Positions 8,572 through 16,120 of a stretch of 47,376 bases of DNA are shown piece after piece (positions within the stretch are counted from its first letter, which is position 1; the number at the start of each line of letters is the position of its first letter). Made by a program: the position numbers and the translations under genes. The notes below the pieces were generated by a model. It was not told where the DNA came from and did no database searches. It worked only from the letters and a program-made list of their open reading frames with translations. Source of the stretch: Roseburia sp. (GTDB lineage Bacteria > Bacillota > Clostridia > Lachnospirales > Lachnospiraceae); assembly GCA_023667765.1 (NCBI GenBank), contig JAMOZS010000017.1, positions 1 to 47,376 of the forward strand, in the 5' to 3' direction.

Positions 8572-8640
8572 CAATGTTTCTAACTCGAACAGAAAATATA
8601 TGTAACCATCATATTGACACTATGTCCGGGTGGATACAAG
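8572..8640 (-). repeat. relic copy of the 344-residue gene's leader and promoter
   Basis: Bases 8572-8593 match 10522-10543 (the 5' leader of the minus-strand gene 9471-10505) at all but one position. The ATGTCCGG at about 8621 matches the base block just upstream of that gene's -35 box near 10594. The gene that should lie to the left is gone. This is best read as the remains of a second copy of the cassette. Confidence 0.6.
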
Positions 8641-8657
8641 TTTGCCGTCACGGCAAA
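8641..8657. repeat. 17-bp palindrome, copy 1
   Basis: TTTGCCGTCACGGCAAA, with G...C at the seventh arm position. One of ten intergenic copies; it lies next to the relic leader at 8572-8640. Confidence 0.8.
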
Positions 8658-8802
8658 CTCACCATAGGCCCCTGTTCATAGTGAACACCTTCTGTGGCCG
8701 AATGAGGCTTGTCTGGCGTCATAGATACCTGAGCTATAAATCATGACTATTCTCACAACGAAATATTGGCAGCTCTACAGAGTTTCTCCCCAGCTTCGAA
8801 TG

Positions 8803-8975
8803 TTTGCCGATACGGAAAAATATGACAGCACAAATAAGTAATCCCCATAAAGCACAGGCACTCTCAAATGCCCCAGAACGCTCCAGGTCGTATGCGGCGT
8901 ACCATGGCGATAAATTTATGCTCCCATTGAAGAATGCTCCTGAGCAGTGGTTGAGGGGGAGAGAAAGGGCAACGC
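8803..8975 (-). repeat. left copy of a duplicated downstream block
   Basis: On the minus strand this block matches about 11000-11165: the terminator, then TTTGTTTATCCCTGGCG, the CATGGGAG/AATGGGAG segment and CTGGAG..TTCTGGG. It ends in a decayed palindrome at 8803-8819. Short translated pieces such as FIPGVALxLPL are shared, so the block probably descends from a coding sequence. No intact frame is left. A third, more decayed copy lies at 10620-10790. Confidence 0.6.
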
Positions 8976-9130
8976 CAGGGATAAACAAAAAGGAACCCTC
9001 CCTGAGATAGTGGGAGAGTTCTTTGAGGGGGCTATTGCCAATTGATTGTGAGCAATGAATTCAATACTTGATGTGTATCTAATCCGGTTTGCACTGAAGA
9101 AAATAATCCAAACAGCAATAGTATACTTAT
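8976..9130 (-). pseudogene. remnant of a paralogue of the 154-residue membrane protein
   Basis: Read on the minus strand, this stretch aligns with the last ~35 codons and the terminator of the membrane-protein gene at 11209-11673. It reads KYTIAVWIIFFSANRI where the intact gene reads IYTAAWVILFIASWI, and the terminator sequence (AAAGAxCTCTCCCACTATC) is kept in both. The original stop codon, the start and the first three quarters of the gene are missing. It is therefore a truncated duplicate, and only its terminator may still work. Confidence 0.65.
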
Positions 9131-9326
9131 TTGGGTGTGCAGCTACAAAATAAGAAGAACCCCACCCATCGCAGTAGGTGGAGTTCTCGCTGCCTCTTGG
9201 CACTTGCATCAACGACTCGCCATATTGATTATACCGATGAATACGGCCTCTGTCAAGGCTTAGCATTCAAGACTTTTTCAACCAAAGGTTCTCCTTTAGG
9301 TTCATTTGACCCTTTAGAACCTTGTT

Positions 9327-9360
9327 AAAGGAGCAGGCAGGTTAATCTGTCTGCTCCTTT
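9327..9360. terminator. bidirectional terminator hairpin
   Basis: A 14-bp stem with one G-T pair (9327-9340 with 9347-9360) and loop GTTAAT; AAA on one side and TTT on the other. Just upstream, 9283-9324 forms a second, looser inverted repeat (AAAGGTTCT and AGAACCTT ends). Confidence 0.7.
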
Positions 9361-9406
9361 GCTAATATTGATTCACTGGTGGCAATTTTATCTTCCGGGA
9401 AAAGAG

Positions 9407-9423
9407 TTTGCCGTCACGGCAAA
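9407..9423. repeat. 17-bp palindrome, copy 2
   Basis: TTTGCCGTCACGGCAAA, 48 bases after the stop codon of the minus-strand gene 9471-10505. The flanks AGAG and CTTT extend the stem slightly. Confidence 0.8.
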
Positions 9424-9470
9424 CTTTTTCTTGCACTGGGTTTCTGAACGACCTCCAACTGAAAACTTGG

Positions 9471-10505
9471 TTATGAATCGCTATGCCCAAAATATTGTTT
9501 AAATCCGTCACGTTCCCATGATTCATCGCCTTTAATCCAGAGACTTTTGTCTTCTTGGCACAGGAATGTCTTCTGTAGGACAGCGCATTTTCCCTCAAGA
9601 CGCCAAGGGATAATGCAGGCGGTGTCATAGAACTTGTCCGACAGAACAAAAGAGTCTGCTTTCGAATACAAGATTGGCGCATGAGAATCCATGGGCACAG
9701 GGCTGCCATTTAGTAAAAGAGTATAAGCCTTGAATTCGGTTCCATCGGAGATGCCGGCGAAAGGATTTGAATCGATTTGTGCGGGGGTGAGCATAGGGCG
9801 GTCTCCCAATTCGATTTCTGTTGCAGCTTGGCTGAGTTTAAATTGGGTGTTGTCCAGTTCGAAAATGGTATCCAGCCAAGAAGGCTTGAGCTTGACCGGA
9901 ATAAGTACGGGGCGAAAACCTACATCGTCGCCGTCATAGGTTGATAGTTGTTCTCCCCATAGCCTGTCTTTGGCCCCACCTATTAAGGCTCTTTTGTCTG
10001 AGCTATGGCTTGAAACATTGATTCCCCATGATGCAACGTCTTCAAAATCTGGGAGGGCAAAGAAGGTATCACCGATAGCGCTGACAATACTTCCCCATTC
10101 ATCAGATAAAGATTCATCTGAACCGATATCCAAGAGCCTGCAAATAAATTTTTGTCCGTGAAGAGTGACTGGCCGTCCCTTGACATAGCCACTTTCTTTG
10201 AGCGTCTGCCAGCTGATGCAATTAAGCAGGACACGGTTTGAAATCAAAATATTCCGCTTATGCGGCTGAATCCAGATGAGTGGATAATCATTTGGAGATG
10301 TTTTTCCTATGCGGATAGACCGTTCACCAAAGAACCCCTGAATGCCGTCAATGTCATGGGGGTACTCACAAACATCACCGTCTAAATAGAGAGTACCCAT
10401 GCGAATTCTACGAAAACGGTCTTTGACATCACCGTCAAACTCTTCATTCCATTCATATGTACGGGCAAGAATGTATAGGGGGTCATGTTCATCAAAAGTA
10501 GTCAT
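9471..10505 (-). CDS. hypothetical protein with GFRPVL motif
   Basis: Encodes 344 residues; function not recognised. The GFRPVLIP motif at 196-203, preceded by a Gly/Asp-rich loop (SWGINVSS, ALIGGAKDRLWG), resembles the C-terminal core of formylglycine-generating/C-type-lectin-like folds, where G-F-R ends the domain. This is weak similarity, and catalytic residues cannot be assigned. Residues 210-344 form a second, more acidic part. No signal peptide or membrane helix is seen. The ATG follows GAGGTGAG. A strong promoter lies 60 bases upstream. The gene stands alone between decayed repeats, and a relic of its leader occurs at 8572, so it belonged to a duplicated cassette. Confidence 0.7.
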   Translation of the reverse strand: MTTFDEHDPLYILARTYEWNEEFDGDVKDRFRRIRMGTLYLDGDVCEYPHDIDGIQGFFGERSIRIGKTSPNDYPLIWIQPHKRNILISNRVLLNCISWQTLKESGYVKGRPVTLHGQKFICRLLDIGSDESLSDEWGSIVSAIGDTFFALPDFEDVASWGINVSSHSSDKRALIGGAKDRLWGEQLSTYDGDDVGFRPVLIPVKLKPSWLDTIFELDNTQFKLSQAATEIELGDRPMLTPAQIDSNPFAGISDGTEFKAYTLLLNGSPVPMDSHAPILYSKADSFVLSDKFYDTACIIPWRLEGKCAVLQKTFLCQEDKSLWIKGDESWERDGFKQYFGHSDS

Positions 10506-10563
10506 TTGCTCACCTCATAATCAATGTTTCTAAATCGAACAGAGGCACACCTGTTATTGTTGA

Positions 10564-10592
10564 AGTATAGCATTATTCGACACTTCTTGCAA
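10564..10592 (-). promoter_or_regulatory. sigma-A promoter of the 344-residue gene
   Basis: On the minus strand, TTGCAA (10592-10587), a 17-bp spacer, and TATACT (10569-10564). A half palindrome (TACGGCAAA, about 10612-10619) lies just upstream, where the duplicate at 8641 has a complete one. Confidence 0.7.
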
Positions 10593-10619
10593 CTATGTCC
10601 GGAGGGACAACTACGGCAA

Positions 10620-10790
10620 AGAAAGGGCAACACAAACAGGCAACCGTTATAAAGCTCAAAATCCCTTCAAACGCCCTCAGAATGCCACAGGCCGCGCATA
10701 AGATGTCGTGATGATACTTTATACTTCTGATGCCTGGGTGCTCCTGAAGGGTGGCTGATAGGGCGTAGTGGTGAGGAAAATCCTAAAACA
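10620..10790 (-). repeat. middle copy of the duplicated downstream block
   Basis: The most diverged of three related blocks (with 8803-8975 and 11000-11165). Recognisable pieces are the CAGAATGCCACAGGCCGC segment (CAGAACGCTCCAGGTCG and CAGAATACTCCAGGCCGC in the others) and the GTGCTCCTGAAGGGTGGCTG segment. No intact reading frame. Confidence 0.5.
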
Positions 10791-10842
10791 CGTCAAAAGA
10801 AGAAAAGTATTTTGCTGAAAGGCTAAGAGTGGGAGGAAAATG

Positions 10843-10859
10843 TTTGCCGTGTCGGCAAA
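10843..10859. repeat. 17-bp palindrome, copy 3
   Basis: TTTGCCGTGTCGGCAAA, with one unpaired arm position. Confidence 0.75.
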
Positions 10860-10910
10860 GAGGTCGGGTTTGTTATACGTCGCTGAATGGTCTAATCAAG
10901 CGAGACCAAG

Positions 10911-10927
10911 TTTGCCATCATGGCAAA
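10911..10927. repeat. 17-bp palindrome, copy 4
   Basis: TTTGCCATCATGGCAAA, a perfect palindrome around a central C. Confidence 0.8.
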
Positions 10928-10977
10928 GCTATTGCAACATCTGGTTCGGTCTCGGTACTTTGGCAAATATCTGTATG

Positions 10978-10994
10978 TTTGCCATCATGGCAAT
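10978..10994. repeat. 17-bp palindrome, copy 5
   Basis: TTTGCCATCATGGCAAT, with one end mismatch. It lies at the far end of the right-hand duplicated block, at the position of the decayed palindrome in the left block (8803). Confidence 0.75.
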
Positions 10995-11164
10995 GACAGT
11001 GGCCTCATGTGAAATCAATTCAGTGCAAGATGGCCGCCCCCTAAATGCTCCCAGAATACTCCAGGCCGCATGAGGCATATCAGTTGATAATTTATACTCC
11101 CATGGTAAGAGTGCTTCTGAGCGGCGGCTAAGGGGAGAAAAAGGGCAACGCCAGGGATAAACAA
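10995..11164 (-). repeat. right copy of the duplicated downstream block
   Basis: Matches the block at 8820-8975 in the same order. It follows the terminator of the membrane-protein gene on the minus strand. Broken frames still read PHAAWSILGAF where the left copy reads PHTTWSVLGHL. This suggests a lost small protein gene whose last codons ran into the palindrome. Confidence 0.6.
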
Positions 11165-11199
11165 AAAGAGCCCTCCCTGGGATAGTGGGAGAGCTCTTT
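11165..11199 (-). terminator. intrinsic terminator of the membrane-protein gene
   Basis: A 13-bp stem with one mismatch (11165-11177 with 11187-11199). On the minus strand it is followed by TTTTTG, a good U-tract, ten bases after the stop codon of the gene at 11209. Confidence 0.8.
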
Positions 11200-11208
11200 G
11201 AGGAAAGA

Positions 11209-11673
11209 TTATTTGTCGCTTGATTTTGAACGCTGAGTTTGGCTCTTGACAGCGCATCCAATCCAGCTTGCAATAAATAGAATAACCCAGGCAGCAGTAT
11301 ATATAGGCCACAGCTTTATGGGGCCAGTCAAGGGGAAAATAGATGTGGCGATGCTGTAGCCCAATGGAAGCCAAGGCAGGAAAAATATTTGTGTAGCGGC
11401 CCCAATCCAATTCTGCCAATACCCGCCAATGGTGAATTCTTGATAGAGGGCGAGCAGCAGCACAAACAGGCCAAAGGTACACAAAGACAATGCTTGCAGC
11501 CCTGAATTATGGGCCGGATTTGTCAGTTTGAATGCCATGAAGCCCCATGCAGCTAAAAGTAGGATGGCAAGAACATAACCGGGAATTGACAGAAATGGCA
11601 TGATAAAGTTAAGCAGTGCCCCAAGGGCAAGTGGTAGCGCTCCGACGCCAAGCAGGCGAAGTACGAATTTCAT
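11209..11673 (-). CDS. small four-helix membrane protein
   Basis: Encodes 154 residues, almost all hydrophobic. There are four predicted transmembrane helices (about residues 4-24, 28-46, 60-80 and 112-135) and a short basic tail (KSQTQRSKSSDK). No family is recognised. The start at 11673 is set by AGGAGGTG eight bases upstream. The gene lies 156 bases after the large anti-sigma-like gene on the same strand, so it may be the last gene of that operon. The truncated paralogue at 8976-9130 shows that it has been duplicated. It could be a self-protection or transporter subunit, which is speculation. Confidence 0.7.
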   Translation of the reverse strand: MKFVLRLLGVGALPLALGALLNFIMPFLSIPGYVLAILLLAAWGFMAFKLTNPAHNSGLQALSLCTFGLFVLLLALYQEFTIGGYWQNWIGAATQIFFLPWLPLGYSIATSIFPLTGPIKLWPIYTAAWVILFIASWIGCAVKSQTQRSKSSDK

Positions 11674-11829
11674 AGTGGACACCTCCTGCATCATTTTTTG
11701 CCCATGCAGATAAATAGACTGCAGATGCTATCAATGAGCTTGCGGAGACAAGAAACAATAGTATCCCCTTCAAGATGCTGCCGCCAGTCAGACGGACCAA
11801 GAAAAGTTGGGCGCAGGGCGGGAAAAACT

Positions 11830-13092
11830 TTAGTCATCGGTGTACCGAAAAGTTATCCCGCTACCGTCAATAAAGTTGATGAACGCATCAACCCCAAATT
11901 CCTCATAAACAAGGTCTGCAACAGCGTTTTTAGATTTGCCTGAAAAATCTTTGAGCATAATATCCAGGTGACAAGTCAGTTCATTTGCATCCAGTAGCAT
12001 AATGCCGTACTCGTTCATGAAGGGGAACAGATAATCCTTAATTTCTTCCAGAAGCTGAATCGGATATTGCTGGGGTGTCAGTAATTCCTGAAGGCGGTTT
12101 CGTACAGCCCCCATCGAATAGGAAACATATGTGTATGGAGGGCTGGCCACACTGCCTTGCAGAACAAAAAGGGCTGAGTCATCGTTGGGGACATTGAGAA
12201 ATTTTTGCTCAATCGGGAATACTCCTTGCTCCGGAGAAACGGGACTGAACGGCATATTCAATCCATCCATTCGGCAATCTTCCAGGAACAACAAATAGTT
12301 TTCCTCGCTTGATTTACTCAGCGCTCCATTACCAGCCATGAGTTTGACTTGAATTTCCTCACTAACAGTCAAATCCCCGCTGAGAACATTGGTAACGAGG
12401 ATGGTATATACATCAAAATCAAAAAGCGATGGTGTTCCATTGAGAGTAGTGTAGAGGCTGACACCATAGTCCACGTTGGTGACGGTGCCTTCCACGATAA
12501 CATCTGCGGCCCTGACTATGGAGTCCAACCTGGTGTAGTGGGGGTACTCAACAGGTGCCGGAGTTGCTGGGGTTTTAGGCGGCGAACCGTCTGGGTAGAG
12601 GAGGAGGATTGGTTCAGGACCATCAACTGAGGTATCCCAATTTTTCCAGCAAAAATATATAAGGCTATCATCTGTTGGACGGATATAAATAAAACCATCT
12701 TCGTTTGCATCCAAATCATCAGCCCCATCCGGTACCAGCATCCCGACATTGTTGGTCTCTCCAAGCGGTACGACGTCATCTGGCAGTTCATAGATACAGT
12801 ATCCGCGATAGAAATAGGTGTTTCCTTGGTAATAAACGTGGAGAGGTGCGCAGCCGGGGCCAGGAGCTTCTGTGGGTGGAGTGCTGGCCTGCTCCTGGGC
12901 TTCGCTGGGGGGATTGATGGGGTCGTTTGGGGCGAGGGCTGGGATGCATACCACAATGAGCAGCAAGGCAGCGGCAACCGTGGCAGCCAACGCCCACCAC
13001 TTTTTCGGGGTGCGTCGATTTCCGGGGGCGGCCTCCTGGATGAAGTGCTCATCGATATCGCCCAAGTAGTCAACAAGTTGTTCTGGATTCAT
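11830..13092 (-). CDS. anti-sigma-like membrane protein with two fused extracellular domains
   Basis: Encodes about 420 residues. The N-terminal YLGDIDEHFIQEAAP motif is shared with the 237- and 159-residue proteins of the neighbouring genes and probably binds the ECF sigma factor. One transmembrane helix follows (about residues 32-52), then a Pro/Ala linker. Residues 70-155 (GETNNVG...DGFIYIRPTDDSLIYF) match the outer domain of the 159-residue protein. Residues 185-300 (DVIVEGTVTNV..., LFLED) match the outer domain of the 237-residue protein. So this gene fuses both partner types. The 3' third is unique. The start at 13092 follows GAAGGTG. The likely role is to hold the sigma factor until an outside signal arrives (inference from position and architecture). 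Confidence 0.7.
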   Translation of the reverse strand: MNPEQLVDYLGDIDEHFIQEAAPGNRRTPKKWWALAATVAAALLLIVVCIPALAPNDPINPPSEAQEQASTPPTEAPGPGCAPLHVYYQGNTYFYRGYCIYELPDDVVPLGETNNVGMLVPDGADDLDANEDGFIYIRPTDDSLIYFCWKNWDTSVDGPEPILLLYPDGSPPKTPATPAPVEYPHYTRLDSIVRAADVIVEGTVTNVDYGVSLYTTLNGTPSLFDFDVYTILVTNVLSGDLTVSEEIQVKLMAGNGALSKSSEENYLLFLEDCRMDGLNMPFSPVSPEQGVFPIEQKFLNVPNDDSALFVLQGSVASPPYTYVSYSMGAVRNRLQELLTPQQYPIQLLEEIKDYLFPFMNEYGIMLLDANELTCHLDIMLKDFSGKSKNAVADLVYEEFGVDAFINFIDGSGITFRYTDD

Positions 13093-13115
13093 CAAAACAC
13101 CTTCTTTTTTGTGAA

Positions 13116-13382
13116 CTATTTGCGGTGACAACATTTTACAGCATGGACAATCCAAGCTATTGCACACCCAATAAGTCCATTAACGCCAATGGGAGCGAAG
13201 ACCAGGTAGATACAGAAATGGAGTCCAAGAATATGGTCAATATAGGAGTAAATGAGGAGGAGCAGGCAAGCTAATGGGGGCAAAAGCTTCCAAAGGAGAC
13301 GGTTGGTGTGGAGGCACAGCAAAAACTGGACTATGAATAGAAGCAAAGGCGGGGCACAGTAGCAACACAGAATATAGCTCAT
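13116..13382 (-). CDS. small hydrophobic membrane protein
   Basis: Encodes 88 residues with three closely packed hydrophobic stretches (about residues 3-22, 30-47 and 52-78), rich in Leu, Cys and Ile, ending in KCCHRK. A GGGGG site lies eight bases upstream. It sits between two anti-sigma-like genes with short gaps on both sides (14 and 23 bases), as expected for a true operon member. Function unknown. Confidence 0.55.
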   Translation of the reverse strand: MSYILCCYCAPPLLLFIVQFLLCLHTNRLLWKLLPPLACLLLLIYSYIDHILGLHFCIYLVFAPIGVNGLIGCAIAWIVHAVKCCHRK

Positions 13383-13396
13383 ACAAGTCCCCCGAT

Positions 13397-14110
13397 TCAG
13401 TATAGAATTGGCATCTCGTAAATCGACGTATACCTGTCCCGCTCAAAGATGATTTCATGCTCATACGCATCTACATAGTTTTCGTAAATGGCCTGATATG
13501 TCGCATTATCCATCAAAATGTTGGAATTTGGACCGGAAATTAACAGAGAACCATCTTGCTGAGCAAAGGCCAAGAAAATGTACGTGCCGTCTTCAGCTGG
13601 CAGACAGTCATCCTCATACACCCAAACCTCGGAATGGTCTTGACTTATACCACCGTGCTTTACTATGCTAAAAGGTTCATCTAAACGCAAATTTCCTTTG
13701 ATGTTTGACAACACCTGCACAGTGTAGAGAGTATATGGGATTCCAACCATTCTTGTGGTTCCGTCTTCGCTTTCCATGGGGATAGGACGTCGATATTCTG
13801 TACCATCATTGCTCACGACCTGGCCAACAAAAACATAATCAACGAGGCCAACGGATTCATTGATGTCCCAAGGGTCACACACGAACGATGCTTGAATAGT
13901 TTGTATCGGAAGCACACTTACATCTACCGGAGCAGAAACATTGCTCCACATTGCGCCCACAGCAGCCACCACCAAGACTAAGGCGGCGGCGATGGCGATG
14001 ATGCCTCTCCATGCTCGGCCTTGTTTAGAGCGGTGTTTTTCCGGGGCGGCTTCCTTTACAAGCCCCTCGTCGATTTCGCTCAGGACATCAACCAGTAATT
14101 CAGCATTCAT
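13397..14110 (-). CDS. anti-sigma-like membrane protein
   Basis: Encodes 237 residues. The N-terminus has the LSEIDEGLVKEAAPEK motif, like the two related proteins nearby. Residues 35-54 form one transmembrane helix, and about 180 residues lie outside. The outer domain (DYVFVGQVVSN..., YTLYTVQVLSNIKG, GTYIFLAFA) occurs again in the 420-residue protein. The start codon overlaps the end of the sigma gene by four bases (ATG within the sigma stop region), so the two are made together. This arrangement (ECF sigma, then a one-helix protein) is the standard anti-sigma layout, but the sequence is unlike the common zinc-binding anti-sigma domain. Confidence 0.75.
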   Translation of the reverse strand: MNAELLVDVLSEIDEGLVKEAAPEKHRSKQGRAWRGIIAIAAALVLVVAAVGAMWSNVSAPVDVSVLPIQTIQASFVCDPWDINESVGLVDYVFVGQVVSNDGTEYRRPIPMESEDGTTRMVGIPYTLYTVQVLSNIKGNLRLDEPFSIVKHGGISQDHSEVWVYEDDCLPAEDGTYIFLAFAQQDGSLLISGPNSNILMDNATYQAIYENYVDAYEHEIIFERDRYTSIYEMPILY

Positions 14111-14667
14111 ACCATCACTCCTACCTGTTTCAGCGCGGTTTTTAGCTTAGCTCGGGTGCGGGACAATATTGTTTTCACATTGCTTTGGCTCAGCCCATAC
14201 TCTTTGGCGATTTCCTCAATGGATGAGAAATACCAATACCGCCGCACGAACACTTTCCGATGCTGCTTAGGAAGTGCGAGCAGAAATTTATTCAGGGTGC
14301 CTACGATGAGTTCCCGGTCTTCCAGCTGTTCCATGTCCGACTGTCCACAGGCGCACTCGTCCAATTCCTCCAAGGCCAACGGAAGCTGTCCGCCGCCTCG
14401 CTTTGCGGCAGTGTTTTGTTTATAGCGGTTGAGCGAGAGATTCCGAGTGATTTTTCCGAGAAAGGTGGACAGGCAGTTGGGACGGCTGGGCGGCATAGCT
14501 CCCCACGCTTTCCAATAAGTTTCGTTCACACATTCCTCGCAGTCCTGGATGTTCTGCAGGATGTTAAATGCGATGTAACTGCAATAGGCACCGTGCTTTT
14601 TTGATGCTTCGGATATGGCATCTTCCGAGCGTTGCCAAAATAACTCGACAATTTCTCTATCTTCCAC
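14107..14667 (-). CDS. ECF-type RNA polymerase sigma factor
   Basis: Encodes about 186 residues. Region 2 covers residues 25-90 (YIAFNILQNIQDCEECVNET, then WKAW, FLGKITRNLSLNRYK). Region 4 covers about 128-180 (LPKQHRKVFVRRYWYFSSIE, EIAKEYGLSQSNVKTILSRT). There is no region 3, as in ECF sigmas. The GTG at 14667 is chosen because GGGAGGAG lies eight bases upstream and the paralogue at 18589 starts at the same residue (V/M-EDxxIxELFW). The gene leads an operon with anti-sigma-like genes. An ECF-like promoter 42 bases upstream is shared with the paralogue. Confidence 0.9.
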   Translation of the reverse strand: MEDREIVELFWQRSEDAISEASKKHGAYCSYIAFNILQNIQDCEECVNETYWKAWGAMPPSRPNCLSTFLGKITRNLSLNRYKQNTAAKRGGGQLPLALEELDECACGQSDMEQLEDRELIVGTLNKFLLALPKQHRKVFVRRYWYFSSIEEIAKEYGLSQSNVKTILSRTRAKLKTALKQVGVMV

Positions 14668-14708
14668 GAAGCACACTCCTCCCATTCTCAAATTAGGTCT
14701 TCTATATA

Positions 14709-14741
14709 AATACACAGCAACGGCGGCGCGTTGGTTGCAGG
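14709..14741 (-). promoter_or_regulatory. ECF-like promoter of sigma operon 1
   Basis: On the minus strand, CCTGCAACC, a 13-base spacer, and TGCTGTGTATT. The same blocks, at the same distance, precede the paralogous sigma gene (19191-19223). Known ECF promoters have an AAC-type -35 and a CGT-type -10 about 16-17 bases apart; ACC-N16-TGTGTA fits that layout. Confidence 0.65.
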
Positions 14742-14930
14742 ATTTAAATAATTTTATGATACTTCTCTCTTATCTCCCGCATCAGGTAGCTCTTGTAAAT
14801 TGCTCTCAGGTGTGGGTTGCTCCATCCTCACGAATCTTACAGTGGTTTTAATGATAATTTCCGTTCGGCACCCACGCAAACTCGAACTAAGTTAGTGAGT
14901 AATAGTAGTAAGTTCTAAGAAGATTGATAT

Positions 14931-15410
14931 TTATGTATCGCGGGTAAAGACGACGTATCTTGCTTTTCCGACAATTGACGAATCCCAATATTTGGGCCAA
15001 ACATACATTATGCCATCATCATTTGGGTCGATATAAATAAATCCATCGTCATTTCCTTCAAAGTCTTCTCCGGTATATTTGTCAAAATCGTTGCCAATGT
15101 TATTTATTTCCCCTAATAACGTAGTGCCTTCTGGTATGTCTTCTATAAGTCTTTTTTCGCTATACATATATCCATTATAGTAGAAAAATGATTGTGACGC
15201 TCCTGGGCCTGGACTAAGGGAATAAGAAGACGGGTAATCTACAGGTGTACTGCGAGCGGCTGCATAAATGCCGATTACCACAAAAAGCAGTGCTGCTACA
15301 ACAACATAGGTACCAATTAACTTTGGCTTGGCGTTCCTTTTGGGAGCAGCCTCCATGATGTATTTATCATCAATTTCTCCAAATAGCTCAATCAATATTT
15401 CTTCCTTCAC
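14931..15410 (-). CDS. anti-sigma-like membrane protein
   Basis: Encodes 159 residues. It opens with the LFGEIDDKYIMEAAPKR motif shared by the two related proteins at 11830 and 13397. One transmembrane helix is at about residues 33-52. The outer part (GEINNIG..., GNDDGFIYIDPNDDGIMYVW) is the same domain found in the middle of the 420-residue protein. The GTG at 15410 follows AAGGAGGAAGG. It is the last gene of the second sigma operon, behind the ABC transporter genes (44-base gap). It probably restrains the sigma factor of that operon or senses the transporter's substrate (inference). Confidence 0.7.
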   Translation of the reverse strand: MKEEILIELFGEIDDKYIMEAAPKRNAKPKLIGTYVVVAALLFVVIGIYAAARSTPVDYPSSYSLSPGPGASQSFFYYNGYMYSEKRLIEDIPEGTTLLGEINNIGNDFDKYTGEDFEGNDDGFIYIDPNDDGIMYVWPKYWDSSIVGKARYVVFTRDT

Positions 15411-15454
15411 ACGGACACACCTTCCTCCTTTAAATTAGAGTGCGTTCATTTCTA

Positions 15455-16120
15455 TTACAGCAGCTGTCCGTCTCCAATTGTAAGAACCGTGTCGGCCTTT
15501 TCAGCAATCTCGGAATTATGCGTCACAACAATCAAGGTCTGGCTGTTCTGTGCGGCACATTTGACCAACAGAGACAGAGTGTGCTCCCCAGTCTGCTTGT
15601 CCAGGTTCCCGGTGGGCTCATCTGCGATGATGAGCTCGGGTTTTGCCAGAACAGACCTGGCGATGGCGACCCGTTGCTGCTCTCCGCCAGACAGCTCGCT
15701 GGGATATCTTTTCAGCTTGTCTGTGAGGTCAAGGGTGTGGATGATTTCATCAAAGAATGCGGAATCCACCTTTTTCTTATCCAATTTTAAGGGCATACAG
15801 ATATTGTTCCTGACGTTGAACTCGTCAATCAGATTGTAGTGCTGGAACACAAACCCCATATGCCTCCTGCGGAACGCAGACATCTGCTCATCGCCCATAG
15901 AATAGATGCTCTGACCATGCAGGAGCACATCTCCGCTTGTGGGTCGGTCGAGTCCGCCCAGGATATGGAGCAGTGTCGATTTACCTGAGCCGCTGCGGCC
16001 GATGATGGCATAGAACCGACCCTCTTCAAAGTCATAGCTGAAATCCTTTAAGGCGGTTACATTGCCAGACTTGGCTTTATACACCCGGGAGAGATTCCTG
16101 GCAGATAACAAAACGCTCAT
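15455..16120 (-). CDS. ABC transporter ATPase, MacB/LolD type
   Basis: Encodes 221 residues, the usual length for this family. Walker A is GRSGSGKST (41-49), the Q-loop is FVFQHYN (about 90-96), the signature is LSGGEQQR (143-150), Walker B is LIIADE (163-168), and the D-loop and H-switch (VVTHN) follow. All catalytic residues are present. These ATPases drive FtsX-like permeases that move lipids, lipoproteins or peptide antibiotics, or that act as mechanical switches, and do not transport across the membrane in the classic way. The gene overlaps the permease gene by four bases, so they form one complex at the inner face of the membrane. Confidence 0.92.
   Translation of the reverse strand: MSVLLSARNLSRVYKAKSGNVTALKDFSYDFEEGRFYAIIGRSGSGKSTLLHILGGLDRPTSGDVLLHGQSIYSMGDEQMSAFRRRHMGFVFQHYNLIDEFNVRNNICMPLKLDKKKVDSAFFDEIIHTLDLTDKLKRYPSELSGGEQQRVAIARSVLAKPELIIADEPTGNLDKQTGEHTLSLLVKCAAQNSQTLIVVTHNSEIAEKADTVLTIGDGQLL

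Noticed and set aside
11609-11800. 63-codon minus-strand frame with one hydrophobic helix
   Set aside because: A TTG start without ribosome site, overlapping the start of the membrane-protein gene; the end of the frame is a shadow of that gene. Could be a remnant, but not supportable.
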